A stretch of 64,000 nucleotides of DNA from DASXRA01 sp035263725 (GTDB lineage: Bacteria; Actinomycetota; Actinomycetes; Mycobacteriales; Jatrophihabitantaceae), in contig DATFRC010000054.1 of assembly GCA_035263725.1 (NCBI GenBank), forward strand, positions 27,306 to 91,305. Direction: 5' to 3'. A program made the translations under genes and the position numbers. Positions 7,142 to 15,949 of this stretch are shown here, one piece after another. Under the pieces are notes generated by a model, which was not told where the DNA came from, searched no databases, and saw nothing but the letters and a program-made list of their open reading frames with translations. Positions within the stretch are counted from its first letter, which is position 1. Every line of letters begins with the position of its first letter.

Positions 7142-8284
7142 GTGGCCGAAACCGTCCGCGACTACTACGCGCTGCTCGGCGTACGCCGAGACGCCACGAG
7201 TGAGGAAATCAAGCGCGCCTACCGGAAACTGGCTCGCGAGCTACACCCCGACGTGAACCCCGATCCGCTCGCCCAGGATCGGTTCAAGGAGGTCACCGCG
7301 GCGTACGAGGTGCTCTCCGACCCGGAGAAGCGCCGCATCGTCGACCTCGGTGGCGACCCGCTGGCACCGGGCGGCGGTCAGGGGACGGCGAGCAACCCCT
7401 TTGCCGGGTTCGGTGGCTTCAGCGACGTCTTCGAGGCGTTCTTCGGTGGCGGGACGCCCGGTGGGCGTGGGCCGCGCAGCCGGGTGCGCCCCGGTGCCGA
7501 CGCGCTGCTGCGCCTGGAGCTCACCCTGGACGAAGCCGCCTTCGGCGTGCGCCGGGACATCAGCGTGGAGACCGCGGTGGTCTGCCAGACCTGCCATGGC
7601 AGCGGCTGCGCACCGGGCACCTCCCCGCGCACCTGCGCGGTCTGCGGGGGCGTCGGCGAGATCCAGTCCGTGCAGCGCTCGTTCCTCGGTCAGGTCATGA
7701 CGACCCGCACCTGCCACGCGTGTGCCGGCACCGGCGAGCAGATTCCCTCGCCGTGCCCGACCTGCGGCACAGAGGGACGGGTACGAGCACGACGCACCAT
7801 CGCGGTCGACGTCCCAGCCGGCATCGAGGACGGCATGCGGATCCGGCTATCCGCGCAGGGCGAGGTCGGCCCCGGCGGCGGGCCGGCGGGCGACCTGTAC
7901 ATCGAGGTGAGCGAGCAGCCGCACGACACGTTCACCCGAGAGGGCGCCGACCTGCACTGCCGCGTCTCATTGCCGATGACCGCGGCGGCGCTCGGCACCA
8001 AGCTGGTGTTGCCCACCCTCGACGGCGAGGAGAAGCTCGAGATTCGGCCCGGGACCCAGAACGGCGCGGTGCTAACCATGCGCGGTAAGGGCATTCCCCG
8101 GCTGCGCAGCAGCTCCCGGGGTGACCTGCACATCCACGTGGAGGTGGCCACGCCCACGCGGCTCGACGATTCGCAGGAGAAGCTGCTGCGTGAGTTCGCC
8201 GCACTGCGCAACGAAGAGGTGTCCGTTACGACGGCGCGCACCGGCCTGTTCGGCAAGATGCGGGACGCCTTCGGCGGCCGGTGA
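7142..8284 (+). CDS. dnaJ: Molecular chaperone DnaJ (second, HrcA-linked copy)
   Basis: A 380-residue type I DnaJ. The J domain occupies residues 1-70 with HPD at about 39-41, then comes a Gly/Phe-rich region with FGGFSDVFEAFFGGG, then four zinc-binding repeats: CQTCHGSG, CAVCGGVG, CHACAGTG and CPTCGTEG. The fourth repeat has Thr where the first Gly of CxxCxGxG is expected. It stimulates the DnaK ATPase and delivers unfolded substrates. Position after hrcA matches the DnaJ2 paralogue of actinobacteria. The GTG start at 7142 is the only one preceding the J domain. Its stop overlaps the rsmE GTG by 4 bases. Confidence 0.95.
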   Translation: MAETVRDYYALLGVRRDATSEEIKRAYRKLARELHPDVNPDPLAQDRFKEVTAAYEVLSDPEKRRIVDLGGDPLAPGGGQGTASNPFAGFGGFSDVFEAFFGGGTPGGRGPRSRVRPGADALLRLELTLDEAAFGVRRDISVETAVVCQTCHGSGCAPGTSPRTCAVCGGVGEIQSVQRSFLGQVMTTRTCHACAGTGEQIPSPCPTCGTEGRVRARRTIAVDVPAGIEDGMRIRLSAQGEVGPGGGPAGDLYIEVSEQPHDTFTREGADLHCRVSLPMTAAALGTKLVLPTLDGEEKLEIRPGTQNGAVLTMRGKGIPRLRSSSRGDLHIHVEVATPTRLDDSQEKLLREFAALRNEEVSVTTARTGLFGKMRDAFGGR

Positions 8285-9003
8285 GCACCCCGGCGCTGTT
8301 CCTGCTCGATCCGCTGCCGCCCGGCGACGTGATCGTTCTCGACGGGGACGAGGGGCGGCACGCTGCCCGGGTTAAGCGCGTCCGGCACGGTGAGACCGTG
8401 CTGATCGGTGACGGGCGCGGCGCACTGGTCAGCTGCGTCGCCGAGTCGGTCGGCGCCGACCGGTTGACGGCGCGGGTCGTCGATCGGCGGGTCGTTCCCA
8501 TGCCCGAGCCTCGTCTGGTGGTCGTCCAGGCATTGCCGAAAGGCGAACGGGCCGAGCTTGCGGTCGAGTTGCTGACGGAGCTCGGCGCCGACGAGATCGT
8601 GCCATGGGCAGCGGCACGTTCGGTCGTGCAATGGACTGGCGAACGCGCCGCCAAGGGGCTGACACGGTGGCGGCGCGTCGCAGCAGAGGCGGCGAAGCAG
8701 AGCCGCCGCCCCTGGGTGCCCGTGGTGGCCGAGCTGGCCAGTACATCCGAGGTCGTGGCGCGGGCGAGGGGCGCGTTGGTGCTGCACGACGGCGCCGCAC
8801 TTGCGCTGACCGGTGCCGTTCTGCCCGTCGGCTGTGACATCATCCTCGTCGTGGGTCCGGAAGGTGGCATCGCCGCCGACGAGCTCGCCGCGTTCACCGC
8901 GGCCGGTGCCGTGCCGGTGCGGCTGGGCGAGCCGGTACTTCGCACGTCGACGGCTGGCGCCGCGGCGCTGGCCGTCTTGTCGGTCCGCATCGGGCGGTGG
9001 TGA
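8281..9003 (+). CDS. rsmE: 16S rRNA (uracil1498-N3)-methyltransferase
   Basis: A 240-residue SPOUT-class methyltransferase. An N-terminal PUA-like part contains GDEGRHAARVKRVRHG, and the C-terminal knot contains LVVGPEGGIAADEL and LGEPVLRTSTAGAAAL, the SAM-binding signature of RsmE. It methylates U1498 in the decoding region of 16S rRNA. The start overlaps the dnaJ stop (GTGA), so the genes are translationally coupled. In many actinobacteria phoH-ybeY-era follow rsmE; here unrelated genes follow. Confidence 0.93.
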   Translation: MSTPALFLLDPLPPGDVIVLDGDEGRHAARVKRVRHGETVLIGDGRGALVSCVAESVGADRLTARVVDRRVVPMPEPRLVVVQALPKGERAELAVELLTELGADEIVPWAAARSVVQWTGERAAKGLTRWRRVAAEAAKQSRRPWVPVVAELASTSEVVARARGALVLHDGAALALTGAVLPVGCDIILVVGPEGGIAADELAAFTAAGAVPVRLGEPVLRTSTAGAAALAVLSVRIGRW

Positions 9004-9007
9004 GCGC

Positions 9008-9379
9008 ATGATCGGACGCCTGCATCACGTCATCGTCGACTGCCGCGACCCTGCCGCGCTCGCCGCGTTCTATTCGGAGCTGCTCGGTCTGCCGATCACA
9101 TATCGGTCACCCGACTTCGTGGTGGTGTCGCGCGACGACATGACCTCGGGGGTGGCGTTCCAGCTCGCGCCCAACCACCAACCGCCGCAATGGCCCGATC
9201 CGGATCATCCGCAGCAGATGCACTTCGACGTCATGGTCGACGATGTGGACGCTGCCGAGCCGCAAGTGCTTGCCCTGGGTGCGCGGCGGCTCGCTGGTGG
9301 CGGCCACGTCTTCGCCGATCCGGCAGGGCACCCGTTCGACCTCATTCCGCGCCCGAAATGGGCGCCACCCATCGGCTAG
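9008..9379 (+). CDS. VOC family (glyoxalase-like) protein
   Basis: A 123-residue vicinal-oxygen-chelate protein with two beta-alpha-beta-beta-beta modules: HHVIVDCRDPAALAAFYSELLG at the start, and MHFDVMVDDVDAAE plus a FADPAGHPFDLI segment at the end. Candidate metal ligands are the His in each module. It starts 4 bases after rsmE and ends 16 bases before the molybdoenzyme gene, so it may be co-transcribed with either. The substrate is unknown. Confidence 0.82.
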   Translation: MIGRLHHVIVDCRDPAALAAFYSELLGLPITYRSPDFVVVSRDDMTSGVAFQLAPNHQPPQWPDPDHPQQMHFDVMVDDVDAAEPQVLALGARRLAGGGHVFADPAGHPFDLIPRPKWAPPIG

Positions 9380-9395
9380 CGTCGCGGGAGGCATC

Positions 9396-9995
9396 GTGGG
9401 CATCGTCACGCCGGGCTTCAGGGGCCGCGATCGGGCAAGCAGCACCGACCTGCCGCCAGGCCAGTACCTGACGCGCGACTTCCCCGTCCTTTCGGCCGGT
9501 CCGACACCGAAGATCCGGCTCGACGACTGGGAGTTCGCGATCACTACCGAGACCGGCGAGGTGAAACGCTGGGACTGGCCGGCGTTTACCGCCTTGCCGA
9601 TCCAGCAGATCACAGTCGACTTGCACTGCGTCACGCGCTGGTCGAAGCTCGGCACGTCCTGGGAAGGCGTGTCGCTGGACGACCTGCTCGGCGGCGTCGA
9701 CACGGCCGCCGACTACACGCTCGTGCACTCCTATGGCGGCTACACGACCAACCTGCCGCTCGAAGATCTGATGGACGGGCAGGCGTGGATCGCCTTCCGC
9801 TACGACGGCGAGGAGCTCGCACCGGAGCACGGCGGGCCGGCCCGGTTGCTCGTGCCGCACCTGTACTTGTGGAAGAGCGCCAAGTGGGTCCGCGGCATCA
9901 CCCTCGGGCTGCAAGACCAGCCAGGCTTCTGGGAGAGCCTCGGCTATCACAATTACGGGGACCCATGGCGCGAGCAGCGGTACTGGGGCGACTGA
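9396..9995 (+). CDS. Sulfite-oxidase-like molybdopterin-dependent oxidoreductase
   Basis: A 199-residue molybdenum-cofactor domain of the sulfite oxidase superfamily. The Mo-ligating Cys is in DLHCVTRWSKLGTSWEGVSL near residue 73, and the second part contains HSYGGYTTNLPLEDL and ARLLVPHLYLWKSAKWVRGI. No Tat signal and no heme or dimerisation domain is present, so it is a minimal cytoplasmic form. GTG at 9396 follows GGGAGG (9385-9390). The next gene, a flavin reductase, starts inside it (31-base overlap), so electrons probably pass between the two. The substrate is unknown; a sulfoxide or sulfite-like compound is a guess. Confidence 0.85.
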   Translation: MGIVTPGFRGRDRASSTDLPPGQYLTRDFPVLSAGPTPKIRLDDWEFAITTETGEVKRWDWPAFTALPIQQITVDLHCVTRWSKLGTSWEGVSLDDLLGGVDTAADYTLVHSYGGYTTNLPLEDLMDGQAWIAFRYDGEELAPEHGGPARLLVPHLYLWKSAKWVRGITLGLQDQPGFWESLGYHNYGDPWREQRYWGD

Positions 9996-10705
9996 CCTGG
10001 CGGGCCGCGACCGTCGCGGCGATGCGCGACGAGACCGCGACGGCCCGGACCCTGACGCTCGACATAGCCGGCTGGCCCGGCCATCTGGCAGGCCAGCACG
10101 TCGACATCCGGCTAACCGCTCCCGACGGCTATACCGCGGTGCGCTCGTACTCGATCGCGTCGGTCGCGGACGGCGACCGGATCGACGTGACCGTCGAGCC
10201 GGTGCGAGACGGCGAGGTCTCGCCGTACCTCGCCCGGGTCGTCGGGGTCGGCGATCCACTCGAGGTGCGTGGCCCGGTCGGCGGCTGGTTCACCTGGCGC
10301 GCGGCGCAGTCCGAGCCGGTACAGCTCGTGGCCGGCGGCTCGGGCGTGGTGCCGCTCATGGCGATGCTGCGGGCCCGCGCGGCGGCGGCAAGCGCCGCGC
10401 CGTTCCAGCTCTTGTACTCGACGCGACGCCCGGACACGGTGATCTACCACGACGAGCTCAGCCGCTGCGTCGCCGACGGGCTGCCGCTCAGCTACGCCTA
10501 CACCCGGACCGTGCCCGTGGGGTGGCCGCGCCCGCCGGCACGGGTGGACGCGGCGCTGCTCGCCGCGGTCACGTTTGCGCCGGACGAACATCCCACCTGC
10601 TACGTCTGCGGCCCGACGGCGTTCGTCGAGACCGTGGCCGACCTGATGGTCGCGGCCGGGCACGACGCCCAGCGCGTCCGCACTGAGCGATTCGGAGGAC
10701 CGTGA
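9965..10705 (+). CDS. Ferredoxin-NADP reductase-type flavin oxidoreductase
   Basis: A 246-residue FNR-fold protein. The FAD-binding barrel has RSYSIASVADG and GPVGGWF, and the NAD(P) half has AGGSGVVPLMAMLR and a C-terminal YVCGPTAFVE motif. There is no C-terminal 2Fe-2S ferredoxin domain, so it needs a separate acceptor, most likely the molybdoenzyme whose gene it overlaps by 31 bases. The stop and the next start share a base (TGATG). Together with DUF6510 it forms a three-gene redox cassette. Confidence 0.87.
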   Translation: MARAAVLGRLTWRAATVAAMRDETATARTLTLDIAGWPGHLAGQHVDIRLTAPDGYTAVRSYSIASVADGDRIDVTVEPVRDGEVSPYLARVVGVGDPLEVRGPVGGWFTWRAAQSEPVQLVAGGSGVVPLMAMLRARAAAASAAPFQLLYSTRRPDTVIYHDELSRCVADGLPLSYAYTRTVPVGWPRPPARVDAALLAAVTFAPDEHPTCYVCGPTAFVETVADLMVAAGHDAQRVRTERFGGP

Positions 10706-10962
10706 TGACCCACCTCGACGGAAACGCCGCCGCCGGCGACCTGCGCACGATCTTCGCGGTGGACGTCACGACCGCCACCGGCCAGTGCGCCGGCTGCGGG
10801 CAGACCGCACCGCTAGGTTCAGCACAGCTGTACAACCAGGCGCCGGGGATGGTGGCGCGCTGCACCAACTGCGATGCCGTGCTGCTCCGCTTGGTCACCG
10901 CGCCCGGGCGCGCCTGGCTCGACGTCCGCGGGCTGACCTACCTCCAGTTGGAGACGGCTTAG
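10705..10962 (+). CDS. DUF6510 family zinc-ribbon protein
   Basis: An 85-residue protein with two Cys pairs, CAGC near residue 28 and CTNC near residue 52, that look like a zinc ribbon or a small metal site. I recognise the family as DUF6510 and recall it accompanying this type of FAD oxidoreductase. GGAGG at 10694-10698 serves either the ATG at 10705 or the GTG one codon earlier. Its stop overlaps the convergent aldehyde dehydrogenase gene by 4 bases. It may be an electron-transfer or assembly factor of the molybdoenzyme; that is an inference from context only. Confidence 0.72.
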   Translation: MTHLDGNAAAGDLRTIFAVDVTTATGQCAGCGQTAPLGSAQLYNQAPGMVARCTNCDAVLLRLVTAPGRAWLDVRGLTYLQLETA

Positions 10963-12422
10963 AACGGATACGCGGGCGGTTCGCCGCGCACCGTCACCCA
11001 GCGCGTCTCGGTGAACGCGTCGACGTTGGCTGACGGGCCGCCGAATCGCGCGCCGGTGCCCGACACGCCGACGCCGCCGAACGGCACGTTGGCCTCGTCG
11101 CTCACCGTCTGGTCGTTGATGTGCACGATGCCGGAGGGGATCCGGTCGGCGACAGCGAGCCCACGCATCACGTCCCGCGTCACGACGCTGAGCGACAGGC
11201 CGTAGTCGGACGCGGCGGCCAGCTGCACCGCCTCGTCGACCGACGACACGCGAACCACTGGTGCGACCGGTCCGAAGATCTCCTCGGCCCAGGCGGGAGA
11301 TCCCGGTGGTACCTCGGCTAGGACGGTCGGCCGGTAGAACAGTCCGTCGAATTCGCCGCCCGCGGCGACCTTCGCGCCGGCGTCGCGGCTGGCGGTGACC
11401 ATGCCGTGAATCTTGTCGCGCTGCCGTTCATCGATGATCGGACCGAGGGCAACCTCGTCCGTAGCCGGGTTGCCGACCGGCAGCCTGGCTGCCTTTGCCG
11501 ACAATGCCTCGACGAAGTCGTCGTAGTGTCGCTCGTGCACGATGTGCCGGCCGGCCGTCATGCAGATCTGACCCTGGTGGAAGAACGATCCGAAGGCAGC
11601 TAGCGTCGCGGCCTGGGCGACGTCGGCGTCGTCCAGGACGAGCATCGCGGAGTTGCCGCCGAGCTCGAGGTGTACGCGCTTGAGATGCCGGCCGGCGAGC
11701 TCGGCCACCCGGCGGCCGGACGCGGTCGATCCGGTGAAGGAGACGACCGCGACCTGTGGGTGCACGACCAGCGCTTGCGCGATCTCGGCATCGCCGGGCA
11801 GCATCTGCAATACGCCGGGGGGCAGCCCGGCTTCCTCGAGAATTCGGGCGATCACCACACCGCCGGTAACGCCGGTCCGCGGATCCGGCTTGAGGATCAC
11901 TGCGTTGCCCAGCGCGAGCGCAGGAGCAACCGAGCGGATGCCCAGGATGATCGGCACGTTGAACGGCGAGATCACCACGACGACGCCTGCCGGGACGCGG
12001 CGCGCCATGGACAGCCTTGGCTCCTCGCTGGGCAGCAGCTCGCCGTATGCGCGGCTGGGCAGGGCCGACGCCTCGAAGCACTCCTGCTCAGCGACGTGCA
12101 GCGAGAAGTCGGCGATGCCTGCGATGGCGCCGACCTCGCGAATGTTCCACCACTTGATCTCGTCCGCATACTGCGACCACAGCTCGCCGGCCTTACGCAG
12201 CACGGCTGCGCGTTGCGGGTAGGGCGTGGCCGACCATCCGGGCTGTGCCGCCGCCGCGCTCTGCACGGCGCGGTCCACATCGGTGGTTGTCGGCTTGCCG
12301 AGGCTGCCCAATGCCGCGCCGGTGGCCGGCTCGATCACCGGGTATTCGCCGCCGGACGCGGCCGTCCACGCACCGTCGAGGAAGATCTTGCCACGCCAGC
12401 GGACTTCTTCGAGAAGGGTCAT
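10959..12422 (-). CDS. Aldehyde dehydrogenase (benzaldehyde/vanillin dehydrogenase-like)
   Basis: A 487-residue NAD(P)-dependent aldehyde dehydrogenase. The catalytic Cys is in FFHQGQICMTAGR and the general base Glu in HLELGGNSAML; VSFTGSTASGRRVAE is the cofactor loop. It is the last gene of the pob/pca operon and overlaps pcaL by 4 bases. That context suggests oxidation of an aromatic aldehyde such as 4-hydroxybenzaldehyde or vanillin to the acid that feeds the upstream enzymes. The sequence alone does not fix the substrate. The frame stays open upstream of 12422, but this ATG agrees with the family's usual N-terminus and the coupled overlap. Confidence 0.87.
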   Translation of the reverse strand: MTLLEEVRWRGKIFLDGAWTAASGGEYPVIEPATGAALGSLGKPTTTDVDRAVQSAAAAQPGWSATPYPQRAAVLRKAGELWSQYADEIKWWNIREVGAIAGIADFSLHVAEQECFEASALPSRAYGELLPSEEPRLSMARRVPAGVVVVISPFNVPIILGIRSVAPALALGNAVILKPDPRTGVTGGVVIARILEEAGLPPGVLQMLPGDAEIAQALVVHPQVAVVSFTGSTASGRRVAELAGRHLKRVHLELGGNSAMLVLDDADVAQAATLAAFGSFFHQGQICMTAGRHIVHERHYDDFVEALSAKAARLPVGNPATDEVALGPIIDERQRDKIHGMVTASRDAGAKVAAGGEFDGLFYRPTVLAEVPPGSPAWAEEIFGPVAPVVRVSSVDEAVQLAAASDYGLSLSVVTRDVMRGLAVADRIPSGIVHINDQTVSDEANVPFGGVGVSGTGARFGGPSANVDAFTETRWVTVRGEPPAYPF

Positions 12423-13507
12423 TTGCTGCTCCCATCGTGGTGTAGTACGTCGTCGGCGATGGCGAACGCTCGATTGGCGCGCGGCAGGCCGGCGTAGACG
12501 GCAGTGTGCAGTAGTACCTCGCGAATCTCCTCGAGGCTCACGCCGTTGCCCAATGCGCCGCGTAGGTGCATGGCCAGCTCGTGTTCGGCGCCCAGCGCGG
12601 TGAGCACGGCGAGGGTAATCAGGGAGCGCTCCCGGCGTTGCAGGCCGGGCCGCGTCCACACCTCGCCCCAGGCGTAGCGGGTCAGTAAGTCTTGGAACGG
12701 CGCGGAGAACTCGCCGGTGCGCTCGGTGGCCAGGTCGACGTGCGCGTCGCCCAGGACGGCCCGCCGGGTCGCCTCGCCGCCGGTGAAGTGCTCTAGCAGC
12801 CGGACGGCAATCGGTCCCGCCTGTTCGACGGTCGGGATGTGCGCGGCGTCGGGCAGTACAGAAAGCCGCGCGATGGCGATGCCGTCAGCGATCGTGTGGG
12901 CGTGCTGGACCGGGATGGCCTGGTCTGCCGCGCCGGCAATCACGAGCGTGGGCGCGCCTATCCGGGGAAGGTCTGCGCGCAGGTCCATCCCGGCGATGGC
13001 TTCACAGCAGCGGGCGTAGCTCTCCGCATCCGTGCTCCGCAGCATGTCGGTAAGCCGGGCAACGAGCTCCGGGTCGCGTGCGGCTAGAGCCGGGGTGATC
13101 CAGCCGGCGACGACCGGCCCGGCGATCGCCGCGATTCCGCCACCGCGGACCGTGGCGGCGCGCTCGTGCCAGCGTGCTGCTGGCAGCTGCGCCGATGTCG
13201 ACAGCAACGCCAGCCGCGCCACTCGTTCCGGATGGTGCGCGGCCAGCCACATGGCCACCATGCCGCCGAGCGAGACGCCCGCGATGTGGGCGCGGTCCAC
13301 GCCCTGCTTGTCGAGGGCGGCCACCACATCGCCGCCCAGGTCGGCGATGCCGCACGGCTCATGGACGGGCGGCGCATCGCCGTGGCCACGGGTGTCGACA
13401 CGGATGAGGCGCAGCCGCTCCGCCAGCGGCCCGACCAGGCCGTCCCAGATGGCCGTGGTGGTGCCGATCGCGTTGAGCAGTACCAGCGGGGCGGCGGATT
13501 CGCTCAT
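12419..13507 (-). CDS. pcaL: PcaL: fused 3-oxoadipate enol-lactonase / 4-carboxymuconolactone decarboxylase
   Basis: A 362-residue fusion. Residues 1 to about 240 are an alpha/beta hydrolase with the nucleophile in GVSLGG and the His in DAAHIPTVEQ (PcaD activity). Residues about 250-362 are a carboxymuconolactone decarboxylase domain, with the segments LQRRERSLITLAVLTALG and LHTAVYAGLPRANRAF (PcaC activity). The fusion is typical of actinobacteria. It converts 4-carboxymuconolactone to 3-oxoadipate in the protocatechuate branch. Both neighbours overlap it by 4 bases. The downstream steps (pcaIJ, pcaF) are not in the window. Confidence 0.93.
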   Translation of the reverse strand: MSESAAPLVLLNAIGTTTAIWDGLVGPLAERLRLIRVDTRGHGDAPPVHEPCGIADLGGDVVAALDKQGVDRAHIAGVSLGGMVAMWLAAHHPERVARLALLSTSAQLPAARWHERAATVRGGGIAAIAGPVVAGWITPALAARDPELVARLTDMLRSTDAESYARCCEAIAGMDLRADLPRIGAPTLVIAGAADQAIPVQHAHTIADGIAIARLSVLPDAAHIPTVEQAGPIAVRLLEHFTGGEATRRAVLGDAHVDLATERTGEFSAPFQDLLTRYAWGEVWTRPGLQRRERSLITLAVLTALGAEHELAMHLRGALGNGVSLEEIREVLLHTAVYAGLPRANRAFAIADDVLHHDGSSK

Positions 13508-14766
13508 CGCTGCCGCCCGCGCAGGTAGGCGTCGACCAGATCGCCGGCGTGGCCGAGATAGGTCACCGGGTCGAGCAGTTCGGGATCGACGCCCAGCGCG
13601 TCGAGATTCCCTTTGCGCGCGGCGTCGCGGACCGCCTGCTGTGCGCCGCCGCGCCCCATCGCCGGCGTCAGATGTGCGGCCACCCGGTCAGCGAGCAGCA
13701 AGCCCGACGTCCGGCTCAGGTTCTGATGCATCGCCTCGACGTCCACGGACAGCCCCTCCAGGCACTGACGCAGCCGCGCTGCGGCGCCGCCGGTCCAGCG
13801 CAGCAGTGCCGTGAGCGCCGGCCACTCGGCATGCCAGGCGCCGGCCGCTCGCTGGTGTTCGCCGGCCATGGCGGTGTACACGGTGGCGGCGAGCCCGGGT
13901 GTTTGGGCGGCGGCAGCCCTCGCGGTGACCACCGCGATGGGATTCTGCTTGTGCGGCAGGGAGGATGAGCCACCCGGCGCCGCTTCGTGCACCTCGCCGA
14001 CCTCGGTTTGGGCGAGCAGCACGACGTCCGTCGCGACCTTCCCGGCCGCCCCTGCGGCGGTCGCCAGGGCACCGGCGAGTTCGGCGATGCGCGTTCGTTC
14101 GGTGTTCCACACGCCTTCCGGGTCGGTGAGGTCGAGCTCGCGGGCGAACGCCCGGCGGATCGCCGGCCCATGCGGGTACACCGCGGCAAGCGTCCCGGCT
14201 GCACCACCCAACTGCGCGGCGAACTCGACCGCAGAAAGCCGCGCTACCGCGCGATCGAGTCCGGTGCCCCAGCCCGCGGCAACCGCGCCGAAGGTCGTCG
14301 GCGCGGCCTGCTGAAGAAGGGTACGAGCCGCCATCGGGGTATCCCGGTGCTCGCGGGCCAGCCGTGCGGCCGCGTCGGCCGCACCGGACAGGTCGGCGAC
14401 GATCACGCCGACAGCGCCGCGGGAAACCAGCATCGCCGCTGTGTCGATGATGTCCTGACTCGTGGCGCCCACGTGCACGGCATCCTCGCTCGCCGGGCCG
14501 ACACGGGCGCGCAGCTGCTGCACCAGTGGGATCACGGGGTTGCCGCCGGCTGCCGCGTCCACGCCGAGCGGCGCGAGGGTCACCCAATCGGCGTCAGTGC
14601 ACGCGATCGCCACCGCCTCGGCGGCAGCTTCGTCGACGAGGCCCGCAGCTGCGGCCGCCCGGGCCAGCGCCGCCTCGGTCCGCAGCATGGCGCGCACCCA
14701 CGCGCGGTCGTCCACTTCGACGGCCACTCGGTCGGCCCCGAAGATCGGATCCCAAAGCGTGCTCAT
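13504..14766 (-). CDS. pcaB: 3-carboxy-cis,cis-muconate cycloisomerase
   Basis: A 420-residue member of the fumarase/aspartase superfamily. The signature loop is PGGSSSLPHKQNP near residue 263, and GATSQDIIDTAAML carries the second conserved region. It cyclises 3-carboxy-cis,cis-muconate to 4-carboxymuconolactone. Length and gene order (after pcaG, before pcaL) fit PcaB rather than argininosuccinate or adenylosuccinate lyase. ATG at 14766 overlaps the pcaG stop. Confidence 0.92.
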   Translation of the reverse strand: MSTLWDPIFGADRVAVEVDDRAWVRAMLRTEAALARAAAAAGLVDEAAAEAVAIACTDADWVTLAPLGVDAAAGGNPVIPLVQQLRARVGPASEDAVHVGATSQDIIDTAAMLVSRGAVGVIVADLSGAADAAARLAREHRDTPMAARTLLQQAAPTTFGAVAAGWGTGLDRAVARLSAVEFAAQLGGAAGTLAAVYPHGPAIRRAFARELDLTDPEGVWNTERTRIAELAGALATAAGAAGKVATDVVLLAQTEVGEVHEAAPGGSSSLPHKQNPIAVVTARAAAAQTPGLAATVYTAMAGEHQRAAGAWHAEWPALTALLRWTGGAAARLRQCLEGLSVDVEAMHQNLSRTSGLLLADRVAAHLTPAMGRGGAQQAVRDAARKGNLDALGVDPELLDPVTYLGHAGDLVDAYLRGRQR

Positions 14767-15260
14767 ATTGCGAAGAACGGCGTCTCGTCGTCGCCCTGCA
14801 GCCGAATGTCGAAGCGCAGCGCGCCGTCTGGCTGCGCCATGGCGGTCAGCAGTGCCCGGTCGTCAGCCGAAAGTGCCGACAGCACCGGGTCGGCGGCATT
14901 GGCCGCGGGCTCGTCCGGGAAGTAGATGCGGGTTACCAGCCGCTGCAGCAGGCCTCGCGAGAAGACCGAGACGTCGAGGTGCGGCGCCTCAACGGTGCCG
15001 TCCGGCGCGGGCAGGACGGCAGGCTTCACGGTGCGGAACCAGAACGTGCCGTTGCTGTCGGTGGCGCAGCGGCCGAACAGGTCGGGTGCCGACTGCCACG
15101 TCTCGACCAGGCCGTCCGGCACCGGAACCCCGGCACCGTCGGTGAGCTGCCCGCTGATCAGCACAGCGCCGGGCGTGCCCTCCAGTACCGGCGCGGGCCC
15201 GTTCGGCCAGGGCAGCACGATGGAGAGGAACGGGCCGACCGTCTGCGAAGGCGTGCTCAT
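14763..15260 (-). CDS. pcaG: Protocatechuate 3,4-dioxygenase alpha subunit
   Basis: A 165-residue intradiol-dioxygenase fold opening with STPSQTVGPFLSIVLPW, the usual start of PcaG. The alpha subunit lacks the iron ligands found in beta, and none of the Tyr/Tyr/His/His set is seen here. It pairs with PcaH to open the protocatechuate ring to 3-carboxy-cis,cis-muconate. It overlaps pcaH upstream and pcaB downstream by 4 bases each. Confidence 0.92.
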   Translation of the reverse strand: MSTPSQTVGPFLSIVLPWPNGPAPVLEGTPGAVLISGQLTDGAGVPVPDGLVETWQSAPDLFGRCATDSNGTFWFRTVKPAVLPAPDGTVEAPHLDVSVFSRGLLQRLVTRIYFPDEPAANAADPVLSALSADDRALLTAMAQPDGALRFDIRLQGDDETPFFAI

Positions 15261-15949
15261 TGCGAGGACTCGAACGGAGTCTGCTCGCGCCCCCGTAGCA
15301 CGATGTCGAACCGGAACCCGAGCGCCCAGTGGTCTGTCGTGGCGTCGTCGTCGTAGGTGCTGATCAACCGGGCGCGGGCGCGCGGATCGGGCACCGAGTT
15401 GAAGATGGGGTCCTGGAAGAAGAGCGGGTCGTCCGGGAAGTACATCTGGGTGATCAGTCGTTGCGCGAAGGCCTGCCCGAACACCGAGAAGTGGATGTGC
15501 GCCGGGCGCCACGCGTTGTCGTGGTTGCGCCACGGGTAGGCGCCGGGGCGGATCGTAGTGAACCGGTAGCGTCCGTCGGCGTCGGTGACCACCCGGCCGG
15601 CGCCGGCGAAGTTCGGGTCTAGCGGCGCGGGCCACCGGTCGGCCGCGTGCGCATATCGGCCCGCAGCGTTGGCCTGCCATACCTCGATCAGGCTGCCCGG
15701 CGCGGCATGTCCGTCGCCGTCGAGCAGGCGGCCGTGCACGACGATGCGCTGCCCGATCGCTGCACCGTCGTTGGTGAGGTCGTCATCGCCCTCGCGCACC
15801 CGCTCCGTACCGAACAACGGTCCGGTCAGCTCGGTGAGCCGCTGCGGCAAGACGTGTAGCGCCCGTCTCGGGTGACGCAGCTTCGTGCTGCCGTAGTCGG
15901 GGTAGTCGTAGGGCGGATGCGTGCCAGGTGGGTCGGCGCGGTAGGTCAT
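15257..15949 (-). CDS. pcaH: Protocatechuate 3,4-dioxygenase beta subunit
   Basis: A 230-residue beta subunit that holds the Fe(III) site: one Tyr in AAGRYAHAADRW, the second in PGAYPWRNHDNAWRPAHIHF, with two His in the same stretch. I use the ATG at 15949, which overlaps the pobA stop as ATGA and has GGAG upstream; an ATG at 15961 is in frame but poorly spaced. It acts with PcaG in intradiol cleavage of protocatechuate. Confidence 0.93.
   Translation of the reverse strand: MTYRADPPGTHPPYDYPDYGSTKLRHPRRALHVLPQRLTELTGPLFGTERVREGDDDLTNDGAAIGQRIVVHGRLLDGDGHAAPGSLIEVWQANAAGRYAHAADRWPAPLDPNFAGAGRVVTDADGRYRFTTIRPGAYPWRNHDNAWRPAHIHFSVFGQAFAQRLITQMYFPDDPLFFQDPIFNSVPDPRARARLISTYDDDATTDHWALGFRFDIVLRGREQTPFESSQ

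Noticed and set aside
11769..11780. GCGCTTGCGC inside the aldehyde dehydrogenase gene, like the start of the dispersed repeat
   Set aside because: Only about 10 bases match, and they lie in a conserved coding region; chance similarity.
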